This document shows positions 19,998 through 29,420 of a DNA stretch of 64,000 bases, one piece after another. Positions within the stretch are counted from its first letter, which is position 1. Each line of letters starts with the position of its first letter. The notes beneath the pieces are model-generated. The model saw only the letters and a program-made list of their open reading frames with translations. It was not told the DNA's origin and ran no database searches. This DNA comes from Candidatus Nitrosocosmicus agrestis (lineage in GTDB: Archaea; Thermoproteota; Nitrososphaeria; Nitrososphaerales; Nitrososphaeraceae): assembly GCF_008389435.1 (NCBI RefSeq), contig NZ_VUYS01000004.1:62001-126000 (forward strand). Reading direction: 5' to 3'. A program made the translations under genes and the position numbers.

Positions 19998-21077
19998 TCT
20001 AAGATTATAACCATTTACTTTGCAGTATCTATAATAACTGCTCAGGTATTGCTCCAAAGTATATAGTTTGAACTCCTGGTATTCAGAGATGTCCTCCATA
20101 CCTCTCATGTATTTTATCTTGTCTGTTACTTCCTGTAATTTGAGATCCAGATTTATCAAAGATGGCTCAAGCAAATCAAGATAACATAATATCATTCTTG
20201 ATACACCATTTTTCATTATAGAAGGAATCAAACCTCGTGAGATTGTATCTTGAATATCAACATAATATTGAAGAATGCTGCCTATACTTTCAAGTATTAT
20301 TCCACCCCTAGTTATGGTCGGGTTGACATGCTTAACGTGAGAATGACCCAAGAAAACCCGCTCTTGATTATTTATCAAATATTCTATCTTGTTCTCAATT
20401 GACTCCATTATAAGCCCCCTGATCACAATATTTCTAACTATGGCTTGAGATTCGTTTTGATCATGTTGTTGTTTCAATTTGGCAAATCTATAGATGACCA
20501 AATAAATGAAATTCTTATCAAGGATATTATACAGAAGTAATAGTGTAGAACGAAATTTATTATAATACTTTATCTCTTTGTTTTTCCACCCTTTGCTGAG
20601 TAATTTCATTTTGGCATTCTCAATCTCTTCACGAAGGTTGGGACCATCCATTTGACCATTTGCTAGATCATCTATTTCTAAACTCATCAAAATGTAATCA
20701 GGTATACAAAATATATTATCAATTAATCCATCTTGAAACTTTGAAAAGGAAGCATTATATTCATCTATTGCAGAAATAATTTTACATAGTTGTTTACCAC
20801 TGGAAGTTAACGTGATATTCATTTTTTGCTTACCTTCTCTTTCCATTAGTGCTAATCCAGCATCTATCAAGGTTTGGATCGCATCAAGCGAATTGCTTTT
20901 GTGGCCTGAACCGGTCCAGTTGATCTGTTTACCTTTATTTTGCACAACTTCAACCAGTTTATTTTTGTTAAATTTTACATTTCTGTTTTCATATAACGTG
21001 CTTAAAATTAGTTTATAATGTTTTTTTAAATCCTTGTCTAATCTACGTTTTACGTTAATAGGTAACCGGTCCGTCAT
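19986..21077 (-). CDS. Element-encoded protein with N-terminal winged-helix-like domain
   Basis: A 363-residue soluble protein. The first 100 residues resemble a winged helix: a helical part (HYKLILSTLYENRNVKFNKN), a SNSLDAIQTLIDAGLALMER recognition-helix-like stretch, and a wing (KQKMNITLTSSGKQL). The remaining 260 residues are helical without any motif I recognise. It is transcribed away from the AbrB gene across only 56 bases and faces the integrase, a typical place for a regulator of copy number or excision. That role is inferred from position and fold. ATG start at 21077. Confidence 0.75.
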   Translation of the reverse strand: MTDRLPINVKRRLDKDLKKHYKLILSTLYENRNVKFNKNKLVEVVQNKGKQINWTGSGHKSNSLDAIQTLIDAGLALMEREGKQKMNITLTSSGKQLCKIISAIDEYNASFSKFQDGLIDNIFCIPDYILMSLEIDDLANGQMDGPNLREEIENAKMKLLSKGWKNKEIKYYNKFRSTLLLLYNILDKNFIYLVIYRFAKLKQQHDQNESQAIVRNIVIRGLIMESIENKIEYLINNQERVFLGHSHVKHVNPTITRGGIILESIGSILQYYVDIQDTISRGLIPSIMKNGVSRMILCYLDLLEPSLINLDLKLQEVTDKIKYMRGMEDISEYQEFKLYTLEQYLSSYYRYCKVNGYNLRLIG

Positions 21078-21133
21078 CTAATCAGATTAACATGAACTTT
21101 TAGTTTTTTAAACATTTTGTTTATGATGTTCAT
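21078..21133. promoter_or_regulatory. Divergent promoter of the element
   Basis: These 56 bases separate the winged-helix protein (minus) from the AbrB-led replication genes (plus). The centre is an A/T tract (TTTTTTAAACA) suited to a TATA element. ATGAAC near the left edge is mirrored by GTTCAT at the right edge, a possible regulator site. Confidence 0.45.
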
Positions 21134-21376
21134 ATGAGAAACACATATCTCCTTCAACCCTACGAGGTTGGAGCAAAAAATGCAAAATCACTGGCTTTAG
21201 TAATACCTTCTGCGATCGTAAAAAAATATCAGATAAATCCTTCTACAGGATTTGCCTTGAAATATGATGAATCAAAAATTGTATTACAATTTGTGGAAAG
21301 GAATAAAAAAACTATGCCTGATGAAACTAGTTTCAAGCCTGAATCATCAAGTATAGATTACCAGAGGAGGCATTGA
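21134..21376 (+). CDS. AbrB/SpoVT-like DNA-binding protein
   Basis: An 80-residue protein with a swapped-hairpin AbrB-type domain. The signature is SLALVIPSAIVKKYQINPST followed by GFALKYDESKIVLQF, as in antitoxin-like and archaeal transition-state regulators. The C-terminal 25 residues are charged and flexible. Such proteins bind operators as dimers, so it probably represses the replication genes that follow. It is the first gene of the plus-strand operon and its stop codon overlaps the next start in TTGA. The start ATG at 21134 is preceded by the divergent promoter. Confidence 0.85.
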   Translation: MRNTYLLQPYEVGAKNAKSLALVIPSAIVKKYQINPSTGFALKYDESKIVLQFVERNKKTMPDETSFKPESSSIDYQRRH

Positions 21377-21606
21377 CTTTGACCATGTCAAATAGACAAC
21401 TTTCCCCAAAGGATATTATTAAAGAGGATTTGGTGAAATATAAAATCTGTGCTGGAAAGGGCTGCACTAATGAAGGAGTCCATAGTCTTGGGGTTATCTA
21501 TATAAATAAGAAAGGTCTTTTTTGTGATAATTGTAAGAGGGATCTCGAAAGTTATGGATTAATTGACACTCAATTTGACGACATAGCCCTCAGGGAAAGG
21601 CAGTAA
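21373..21606 (+). CDS. Small zinc-finger protein in the replication operon
   Basis: A 77-residue protein with a C-x4-C...C-x2-C arrangement (KICAGKGCTNEGVHSL and GLFCDNCKRDLES), enough for one zinc site. No family name is clear to me. Its TTG start (21373) overlaps the upstream stop, and it ends five bases before the ATPase start, so the three genes should be co-translated. The ATG at 21385 is an alternative start. A role as DNA-binding accessory to the replication ATPase is likely from position only. Confidence 0.75.
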   Translation: MTLTMSNRQLSPKDIIKEDLVKYKICAGKGCTNEGVHSLGVIYINKKGLFCDNCKRDLESYGLIDTQFDDIALRERQ

Positions 21607-21610
21607 CATC

Positions 21611-23860
21611 ATGAATTTCAAGATACCGAAAGATATCCAAAATTTGTTACACTCGATTGAATATAGGATAAATAAAAAGGACATTAGAATCAAATTTACC
21701 AAAGAATACAAAAGTAAAGAAATATTGTTTGCCCCATTCGATCTACTAAATATAGAAACATCATTATCCAATCTTGAAACAAAAGTAAAGTCTGAATTAC
21801 CAGATATTTCTTATCAAGTATACAATATAATTGAAGACATAATCTGTTCAAATATCCAAGACTTGGAGTTGGTTAAGAAAGAAGTTAACAATAATACAGA
21901 TTCTGTCATGGGAAGTATTGATATTAATGACCACAATGAAAATGATAAACAAAATAGAAAAAAGAAAAAAATAGTGGTCAATAAATATTCTCAGAACAGA
22001 AAAGGAGAGTTATACGAATCGGTATTGATCAACAGTATTCCCATTTTCATAAGTTTCATTAGGCATAATTCGGAAGCCAATGATATCAAAAATAATTGCG
22101 CTAATGATTGCGTATACGAATCCTTGTCGTTCGATACCATTGAATATATTGAAGAGAATACACGCATATTAATTCCTCCATCGCTAGAGGAGTACTTGCA
22201 TAACCCATATGAATTTCAGTCGATTGACGAGATTAAAAAAATAGCAGAAACTATGCAAAAGGAAAAGGAATCGATTTTTTCCCTGTACCGGAAAACAAAG
22301 GCGATTGTTTCAAAATATGTGGACCAAGAAGGACATCTCATCAATCTCATCGCAATCGATATAGTATTCTCCTATTTCTCAGACAGATTTAGTACGGTTC
22401 ATTATACAGGAATCTTTGGAGCAAACGGTTCTGGAAAAAGTAGCATAGGCGATATTGTTGAAGCATTAGGATATAGAGCTGTTAACACCACAGATCCATC
22501 AGCAGCCAATATATTTCGTTCCCTTGGAGGTATTGAACCTGGTCAGATCATGCTGGTGATGGACGAATGTGACAAAATTGATCAATCTCCACAGATGATG
22601 GGGATACTAAAAACTGGCTATGACTACAAAAAAATAGTAACTAAAGTTAATCAAAATACTGGGATTCCTGAAAAATTCTATGCCTATTGCCCCAAATACA
22701 TTATAGGCGAAAAGCCGCCGAGTTTGAGTATTGCTTATGGAGTAATGGATAGAACCTTTATCAATATTGTTTATTATGGTAAACCTATTTATGACATCAA
22801 GGAAATACTGAATCCGACGGATACGGGAGGTCAAGAGTATAAAAAGCTTTATGACGAGTTGCAACAACTTCGAAAGGATCTATTTGTATACAGATTATTA
22901 CACTTCAAAGACAAAATAAAAAATATTGATATTGGAATCGATGGAAGAAATAAAGAGCTTGTCAAGCCTTATCTGCAATTGTTCTCAGATAATAATACAG
23001 AAGAAAACTATAAGACATATCAAGAACTACAATATACCTTCCAGGCATTATTAAAGATTAAAAATGAAAGAAAAGAGTTTACAATAGAAGCAGCACTACT
23101 ACCACTAATTTTGCAACTGATGGAAGAAGAGTCAAAAATTGGAACGATAACATTCTCTCACTTTTGGGAAAATGTGTTATATTACATTAGAGGAAAACTT
23201 GACGAAAGAAAACCAAATGAATATCACACAGAGGACTTTGGGACTATATATAGGAACTCCATATCCAATGTATTACAGAAACTTGGAGTAACTTCGAAAC
23301 ATCATCGTAAACATACAGAACTAATATTTGATAAGAACAAAGTCCTGAAAAATGCGAGTCAATACAACATCTCTTTCCAAACAAAATTAGAAACACAAAA
23401 CAAAGATTCTGATATCTTTAATATCGGAAAAAACCAGAGTGAAAAAACGAATGAATTAAGTGGACACTGTGAGGACTGTGAGGACTTTAAGACGACTAAT
23501 ACAAAAGAAAATCTTCCCTGCAGTGGGGACATTTCAAACAATATCACTAAATCAGGTGATAATAAAGCGAAAAATGACGAATTTGATACAAAACTTAACT
23601 CAAGACTGGACATCATAACAAAGCAAAATTATAAAAGTATGGAATCAGAACCTCAGAAGCATTCACAGTGCTCACGTTCTCACACAAATACTAGTGCAAA
23701 TAATGAACATGATTCAATATCCAACCAGAACATATTCAGATTCAGAAATACAGACATCTGGGGATGTAGATTCTGTAGGGATCGAGGAGACAAATGGTAC
23801 ATGCTTAAACATCCCTGCAGAGGGACCTTGAACAAAGATTCTGATCAAATATCACCATGA
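21611..23860 (+). CDS. Large AAA+/SF3-like replication ATPase with C-terminal zinc knuckle
   Basis: A 749-residue ATPase, probably the helicase that works with the primase downstream. Walker A is FGANGSGKSSIGD (near residues 269-280). Walker B is IMLVMDECDKID (near residue 314). Between them DPSAANIFRSLGGIEPG, and after them GILKTGYDYKK and VMDRTFINI, look like sensor elements of helicases from mobile elements. The N-terminal 220 residues are helix-rich with no primase motif. The region around residues 600-710 is a low-complexity linker rich in Ser, Asn and Lys with repeated CEDCED. A CRFCRDRG...HPC zinc knuckle closes the protein. No known helicase name can be fixed without a search. Confidence 0.82.
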   Translation: MNFKIPKDIQNLLHSIEYRINKKDIRIKFTKEYKSKEILFAPFDLLNIETSLSNLETKVKSELPDISYQVYNIIEDIICSNIQDLELVKKEVNNNTDSVMGSIDINDHNENDKQNRKKKKIVVNKYSQNRKGELYESVLINSIPIFISFIRHNSEANDIKNNCANDCVYESLSFDTIEYIEENTRILIPPSLEEYLHNPYEFQSIDEIKKIAETMQKEKESIFSLYRKTKAIVSKYVDQEGHLINLIAIDIVFSYFSDRFSTVHYTGIFGANGSGKSSIGDIVEALGYRAVNTTDPSAANIFRSLGGIEPGQIMLVMDECDKIDQSPQMMGILKTGYDYKKIVTKVNQNTGIPEKFYAYCPKYIIGEKPPSLSIAYGVMDRTFINIVYYGKPIYDIKEILNPTDTGGQEYKKLYDELQQLRKDLFVYRLLHFKDKIKNIDIGIDGRNKELVKPYLQLFSDNNTEENYKTYQELQYTFQALLKIKNERKEFTIEAALLPLILQLMEEESKIGTITFSHFWENVLYYIRGKLDERKPNEYHTEDFGTIYRNSISNVLQKLGVTSKHHRKHTELIFDKNKVLKNASQYNISFQTKLETQNKDSDIFNIGKNQSEKTNELSGHCEDCEDFKTTNTKENLPCSGDISNNITKSGDNKAKNDEFDTKLNSRLDIITKQNYKSMESEPQKHSQCSRSHTNTSANNEHDSISNQNIFRFRNTDIWGCRFCRDRGDKWYMLKHPCRGTLNKDSDQISP

Positions 23861-23979
23861 CAATGAAAATTTCAAAATCTTCTTTTGTAGTAGCACGATC
23901 AATCTGCATCTTATCGACATCCGTAATTTTTCGAATTCAAAAAATTATTGAGAGTTAAATGATCTAGGAAGAAGATAAT

Positions 23980-25191
23980 TTGACCATTGAAGCAAATTTG
24001 GACTTTATTCTCTCACATTTTGACGCAAATGATCTTTTCCCAAGAAAGATGATGACCAATAAATCAAACGGACAATTCATTGTCAAAACTAAAAGAGAAA
24101 TTCTGTCACGATGTAAGGAATCAGATTATATAGACTGCAGGATTAATGCATATCACTTTTTCCAAACAGCTAATAACAAATCCTATACACAATTTTTACC
24201 ATCACCTAATTTTGTCTTTATCGATTTGGATTTATCCAGTTTTGATAACTTCACTAAACCAAGGGAAATGCTTGATATAGCCTTAAATAAGGTATTAGAA
24301 AAAATATACCTGATCTCTCAGACATACTCCCAACAATCTCAGCATTCGCTAATCCAAAAGAGAATATCAAAGAATGAAGAAGATCTGATGCAGTTAAAGG
24401 TTGAACCAACGGTACTTTGGACGGGCAATGGGTATCATGTTTACTTGCCTATTCAATCTTTGTTACTAGATCAATATGAACTGTTTTCTAAGGAAAAATA
24501 TCCAAATTTATTCACCGATTATAGTAAATATTCCAGATTTTCTGTGTCTGAATTATTTTTACAATATGGAGAAAACTTCTTTACAAATGGAAAAGCAGAT
24601 CCGAATCACAAACCAACATTTAGATCATGTTTAATAAGAATTCCAGATACCTTTAATTCCAAATGTTTGCAGAGAGGTTATGATCATGAAAACTCCAAAG
24701 TAAAAATAATAAAAAAATGGAATGGACAGAGATTACCTATCCAGTTATTAACAAAGGGATTTAGAAGATGGCTCATGCAACTTGAAGTCGACCAATACAA
24801 ATTCTCGTCAAAATATGCTAATAATCTTGACAGTATTAAAACTACAAATCACATATGCCTTCAGAACCATCATACAAATTTAATTCATATAAATAGAAAA
24901 ATATGGTGGATTGAAAAGCTTTTATCAACTCCGATCCTAGATCATAGGAAGTTTTGTCTTTGGAGAATCTTCTTGCCCTATCTATTAAATATAAGAAAGT
25001 TAACGGTTGATGAAACTGTTCTTATGCTAAAGGAATGGTTAGATAAATGTGATCTAACAAATGAACTTGACTTTAATTCGGTCCAAAAGATTCATGAATA
25101 TATAAGATATGTAGGAACTTATCTTCCTCCAAGCAAATATAGATTGAGATCTATAAATACTGAGGTCTATGAAATGGTAAAAAGACTATAG
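23980..25191 (+). CDS. Archaeo-eukaryotic primase (AEP) with PriX-like domain, element copy
   Basis: A 403-residue primase/polymerase, paralogue of the protein at 9412-10446. The catalytic DxD is in FVFIDLDLSSF, the GxH motif in LWTGNGYHVYLP and the third motif in CLIRIPDTFNSKC. The PriX/PriCT-like tail is WWIEKLLSTPILDHRKFCLW, FLPYLLNIRKL and EWLDKC. Compared with the solitary copy it carries an insert of about 30 residues before the GxH motif (SQTYSQQSQHS). It lies 119 bases after the ATPase gene on the same strand, so primase and helicase form one replication module. TTG start at 23980. Family firm; whether it also extends DNA as a polymerase is unknown. Confidence 0.85.
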   Translation: MTIEANLDFILSHFDANDLFPRKMMTNKSNGQFIVKTKREILSRCKESDYIDCRINAYHFFQTANNKSYTQFLPSPNFVFIDLDLSSFDNFTKPREMLDIALNKVLEKIYLISQTYSQQSQHSLIQKRISKNEEDLMQLKVEPTVLWTGNGYHVYLPIQSLLLDQYELFSKEKYPNLFTDYSKYSRFSVSELFLQYGENFFTNGKADPNHKPTFRSCLIRIPDTFNSKCLQRGYDHENSKVKIIKKWNGQRLPIQLLTKGFRRWLMQLEVDQYKFSSKYANNLDSIKTTNHICLQNHHTNLIHINRKIWWIEKLLSTPILDHRKFCLWRIFLPYLLNIRKLTVDETVLMLKEWLDKCDLTNELDFNSVQKIHEYIRYVGTYLPPSKYRLRSINTEVYEMVKRL

Positions 25192-25343
25192 ATAGTAATT
25201 TGTTATCTTGATGTAAACGAGTTGATTGTAAAATAATCCACATCTGTTTCTTGATTATCTCGTTAACTCTATATGATAAAATACGTATGGTTATTAGTTA
25301 AAACCTAAAAAGCTAAAAGTTTTAATTCCCTTAAAATATATCA

Positions 25344-25685
25344 TTGTCAAGAAATAAAGGAGATAAAGACTACACAGATTCTGAAAAATCTATTAAAAAG
25401 ATACTGGATGATATTTACGGTGAAGTATCGTCATCTTTCTATGATTATTCCACAGAAGGTAGAGAAATAGCAAATCGATTCAAATTCAAATTCAATAAAG
25501 AAGAACCAAAAGAACATGATTTCATTCAAAAGATTACATCCCTTCCCATAAAGGCTTTCATCAAATGTGAATATGTTAGCTGTGGGAAACCAAATTGTGA
25601 TCAGGAACATGGACCATATTACTATGGGTATTGGAAAGATGATAAGACTAAAAAACTAAGAAAGAAATATTTAGGAAAATTATGA
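25344..25685 (+). CDS. Small protein with DUF6788-like HGPYYY motif
   Basis: A 113-residue protein. The C-terminal third has CGKPNCDQEHGPYYYGYW followed by a Lys/Arg-rich tail ending in KKYLGKL. The CGKPxCxxxHGPYYYxYW pattern with trailing basic residues is shared with DUF6788-like proteins often found in mobile elements, probably nucleic-acid binding. The N-terminal part is a charged helix (KSIKKILDDIYGEV). TTG start at 25344. Last recognisable gene of the integration/replication core. No function is established. Confidence 0.7.
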   Translation: MSRNKGDKDYTDSEKSIKKILDDIYGEVSSSFYDYSTEGREIANRFKFKFNKEEPKEHDFIQKITSLPIKAFIKCEYVSCGKPNCDQEHGPYYYGYWKDDKTKKLRKKYLGKL

Positions 25686-26933
25686 CTTCGTAATGAATAC
25701 TTGGAGAATAATAATAAAATGTTATAATTGAGCGTGTGAAAGAGCGCTTTCAAGAATTTCTTAGGTAACAGATTCTGTGAAATTGTTTATAACTAAATTA
25801 AGACAAGGTAATACTTGTTAGAATATCTATTAGCATTTAATTTTCAAAATATACATTATATTACAAAAACTTGTCTACAAAATAGATCTTTAAAATTACT
25901 CTTCAAACTTTTTGTAGAGATGGCACTTTTATCACAACTGCGACAGTACAGCCAGATCTTATCTGTAAAGTAATACCGAATGTAGAAGAATATCGAATAA
26001 TCTGATGTATTTAACTTTCTTGTTTTCTGGATTCGATAAGAATCAAATACCGTGGAAAAGGAATTATGTAATAGATTTTCTCTCTATTTTTCATCCTTGA
26101 ACCAATCCGATTCTATTGCTCCAATGAACAGATATTCGCTGGAGAAAGATGTCATTTCACATTCTATGATAATTACTGAAATCAAGAATTTGGAGAATTC
26201 CAAAATAGTCATAGTAATAAGGAAGTTGCAATGACTATTGTTATTGCTGTCCCAATATCATAATCTAATAGATTATGCGACAATCCTGAGAATAGGCTCG
26301 AGGCGAATAAACTGAATGATTCAAATCCTTTTCTTTTGATGAATTGATTAAAAGGGATAAAATTAATCTGGATATATTCTAGCTCAAAGATAAAAGTCGA
26401 AGATTCTGATAATCTTCATGAATCTTCTGTTATTGCATAAGTAATAATTGAAAATTTGGAGTCAGGACTAGATCAATGCGAGTAAATTGAAGGTGAATTA
26501 AACAGGTAAAACAATCTCATATGTACTAATACATTTCAAAAGATGACTTTGTAATGTCAATGTTTAGCCAAGGATAAATATTAATCCATTCTCTATCAGA
26601 AAAACTAGTAGATTCAATGACTTTTGTCCCACTTCCTTTTCTTCGCTTCTTTATCGAGTTCCCTATCCTGTCAGATGAATTCTCAATCAATTATAACAAG
26701 ACTTAAGTTTCTTAACTGTAATGCATTCGAAATATGATACCTGGTTTCAAAAATTCCTTTACTATATTTGTATATCCCTCGTTCACTCAAACATGCAATT
26801 AACTTATTTGACAAAAACACATCAAATCCTACTTAATTGTTGTCCAACAAATGGCTCATAAAATCTTGAATATTCTTCATACTTGGAGTCTCAATACCTA
26901 ATTGGTTGTGATATCTTTATTTGAATATGATCA
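25686..26933. other. Gene-poor stretch
   Basis: About 1.2 kb with many stops in all frames. A 60-codon GTG-started frame at 26052-26234 (+) has no motif and I do not call it. I looked for a copy of the tRNA 3' end here that would close a small element and saw none. Confidence 0.45.
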
Positions 26934-27440
26934 TCAGGAATTTAGTTTTGGTATCATATCAATTAAAAAGAAAGAGTTGGACTTGACTTTGACATTTGCC
27001 TTGTACGTTGATCCATCGATAAATGTTATATCAAATTGTTTATCAGGCTCAACTCCACTAATTACATGGTAGTTAGCAATTGTGTGACCTAACTGATCAT
27101 AAACAAAACCTGATCCTAATCTAGACTCTCCAAGAATATCTGAATCATATGTTACTCGTATAACTGATTGATCGACATTGTCATAAAGTTTAGTTAAACT
27201 GTCATCGGCATAATTGACATTTTGGTTTATAGGTATCATATTTTCAACACTATTGCCATTACCACTACTATTAGAAATCATCTCCGGAAGAGGGAGATAC
27301 AGAAGAGGTTATTTGTGCACAGGTATAAATATCGAAATCCAAAGTTTCAGTGTTTGTTGTGTAAAGCAGGATGAATAAAGTCGAACAGAAAATGCATATT
27401 ATTATTGCACCGTATAATATGTCATCAAAGAGTCTATTTC
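26934..27440 (-). pseudogene. Remnant of a membrane-anchored HtrA/DegP-like serine protease
   Basis: From ATG 27281 the 115 residues match the start of a trypsin-fold HtrA domain: GSGFVYDQLGHTIANYHVIS contains the first catalytic residue (His in NYHV). The reading frame then degenerates after YKANVK and stops at 26934, before the Asp and Ser of the triad, and without a PDZ domain. In a different frame just upstream (27440-27290) lies an anchor helix ILYGAIIICIFCSTLFILLY that should precede this domain. The frame change falls near the ATG. The gene is thus broken at both ends and catalytically dead. Confidence 0.8.
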
Positions 27441-27833
27441 TATCGTAGGTTAAGTTAAAGATATTGACACATTGTTAGGATCAATGATTATAGATAAAGA
27501 ACATCAATTGAAAAATACATACTGTTAAGTCAAAATAAAATTCCATATTGGCTCTTTCTTTAACCATATAGATTCAATTGTTACCGGTTACAATTTAGAT
27601 ACTCCTTTATTAGTGGACTAGATATATTCTGTATAGAAATAAAGCGTTAGTTTGAATAACTTTGATATCCCTTTCTGTATAGAATATCTTTCATGTTAAA
27701 TCCACTATTGAGTTAAGATGTATAAATCTAGATACTATTATCTTCAAACGCATTTTCATTTGAATCCAGTCGTTTTCGCAATAAGACCATAGCAAGTACT
27801 ATAAGACACTAATACTCTTTCTATCTTATTAGC
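27441..27833. other. Intergenic region
   Basis: About 390 bases between the divergent protease remnant and the cupredoxin-like gene. It should hold the promoter for the latter. No operator or RNA is obvious. Confidence 0.4.
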
Positions 27834-28745
27834 ATGGAATCGAATGAAAATCCACTGGGAGTATATTTGTTAGCTATTTTGACTGTAACGGCACTATCAG
27901 TAGTCATCATATGTTTTGAAAGTAATACGATGAACAAATTGATTTTTGCAGATGCTCAAGAAATTATATATAATGTTACTACAAATTATTCTAATATTCC
28001 TTCTGCTGAATCTGTTCATACCACTGAGACAATGAAACTACCTCCAAACACAGATACATTTGTAATGCTAATTGCAAATGAGGCACATGAAAGTTGGAAA
28101 GAGGAACAGCATAAATTAATTACAGATAAAAACGCGTATTTTATCCCTACAAATCTCATTATCTACGAAGGAACAAAGTTAGTATTCTTAGATGCCGACG
28201 CACCATGGGATACCCCTCATCCACATGACATAGAATTGGTCAATATCAATAATGAGGAAAATAGTGAAGCTTCATCCTTTTCAACAGGTATCTTAAATTA
28301 TACAGATAATTCAGAACTCTTTACTCTTCCTGTTGGCAACTATTCAATAACCGATAAAGACTATGAAATAAAAGAAGGAACAATTACCGTGCTTGACAAC
28401 AATCAGGGAAATAATAATAATAACAATAATAATAGCATCGGTAACAACAAACTAATTGTAGGAGGATTTTATACCCCTACAAATCAAGTCGAAAACACAA
28501 AGGATAATGACGGCAACACTCATCCCGGTTCTTTAGCATATTATAAACAAGTAGTTAATGAAAATGGAATTAAAATTCTAAGTGAATACAATTTCACCTA
28601 TTCTAAATGTGATTATTGTCCGCAAGGATATTGGCCAGATAACAAGAGCGGAAATCATACTTTGATTATGTATAGTTCTGAACAACCACTAGAGCAAACG
28701 TTAAAGATATTAAAAACATTCGTAAAAGATAATGTATACATTTAA
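27834..28745 (+). CDS. Exported cupredoxin-fold protein (divergent member)
   Basis: A 303-residue secreted protein related to those at 39942 and 41174. An N-terminal helix (VYLLAILTVTALSVVIICFE) is the signal or anchor. The beta-sandwich domain (residues 70-190) has TFVMLIANEAHESWKEEQHK, a His-rich loop DTPHPHDIELVN at the place of the first copper His, and NYSITDKDYEIKEGTITVLD at the end of the fold. No Cys stands in the second ligand loop, so a type 1 copper site is not formed. A poly-Asn linker leads to a second domain (residues 205-303), which unlike the paralogues holds CDYC. Divergence is high, so a shared ligand is not assured. Confidence 0.75.
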   Translation: MESNENPLGVYLLAILTVTALSVVIICFESNTMNKLIFADAQEIIYNVTTNYSNIPSAESVHTTETMKLPPNTDTFVMLIANEAHESWKEEQHKLITDKNAYFIPTNLIIYEGTKLVFLDADAPWDTPHPHDIELVNINNEENSEASSFSTGILNYTDNSELFTLPVGNYSITDKDYEIKEGTITVLDNNQGNNNNNNNNSIGNNKLIVGGFYTPTNQVENTKDNDGNTHPGSLAYYKQVVNENGIKILSEYNFTYSKCDYCPQGYWPDNKSGNHTLIMYSSEQPLEQTLKILKTFVKDNVYI

Positions 28746-29097
28746 TTCTATTTTCTTTGATGTATTAAGACACAAAAGCATATGCTCATGATGGATTCAT
28801 AGTCATTAGAAAATTTGCCCTGAATACCACCAATACATCATAGGTATTTATGATTACAAGACTGACGAAGGAAAATGCATTAGCCAGGATAACTATGAGC
28901 AGTTTTAAAATATATAAACACTACAAAACTAAGTCCCAATTTTTTTTAGAATATGATAGTAGGAACTTAAACTAGATTTATCAATAAAACCAAGGGTTGT
29001 TCCGCTTTTTATGTATTATTTTAGGCTTGATATTAATTTAATTTTATTTTTCCTGCCCCATTACCAATAGGTAATTCAGAGATAAAAAGAAATAAAT
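28746..29097. other. Intergenic region
   Basis: About 350 bases between convergent genes with nothing I can support. Confidence 0.4.
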
Positions 29098-29310
29098 TTA
29101 ACTTCCTCTGCTATTTTTTATATCAAGATTCTGTCCACATTGATCGCAAAATTTTGCAGTTTTGAGATTTAGAGCATTGCAGTTCATACATTTACTTTCA
29201 AAGCTATTTTCTAATTCCTTTTGAACTCGATCAGAAATTATTGCATCCACATTATTTGTAATTTCTTCCATAATTGTTTTGCATGTCGATCCAAGGAATA
29301 TGGCCGTCAA
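29098..29310 (-). CDS. Zinc-ribbon protein, probably 5'-truncated or with an unusual start
   Basis: The C-terminus carries CMNC...CDQCGQ, a clean zinc ribbon, after a helix (ITNNVDAIISDRVQKELENS). The only usual start is TTG 29310. The same frame remains open for about 36 further codons up to a TAA near 29420, and these also look coding (NYLDLHDGEYAEISLNVRKT, GAQYHLAADPL). No ATG, GTG or TTG precedes them. So the original protein was longer, about 105 residues, and its start codon has probably been lost. Small zinc-ribbon proteins with this type of N-terminus occur in related archaea; function unknown. Confidence 0.6.
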   Translation of the reverse strand: MTAIFLGSTCKTIMEEITNNVDAIISDRVQKELENSFESKCMNCNALNLKTAKFCDQCGQNLDIKNSRGS

Positions 29311-29420
29311 AGGATCTGCTGCTAAATGATATTGAGCTCCCTCGGTTTTTCTTACATTTAGAGAAATTTCAGCATATTCTCCATCGTGAAGGTCAAGATA
29401 ATTTGACGAATAAATTTTTT

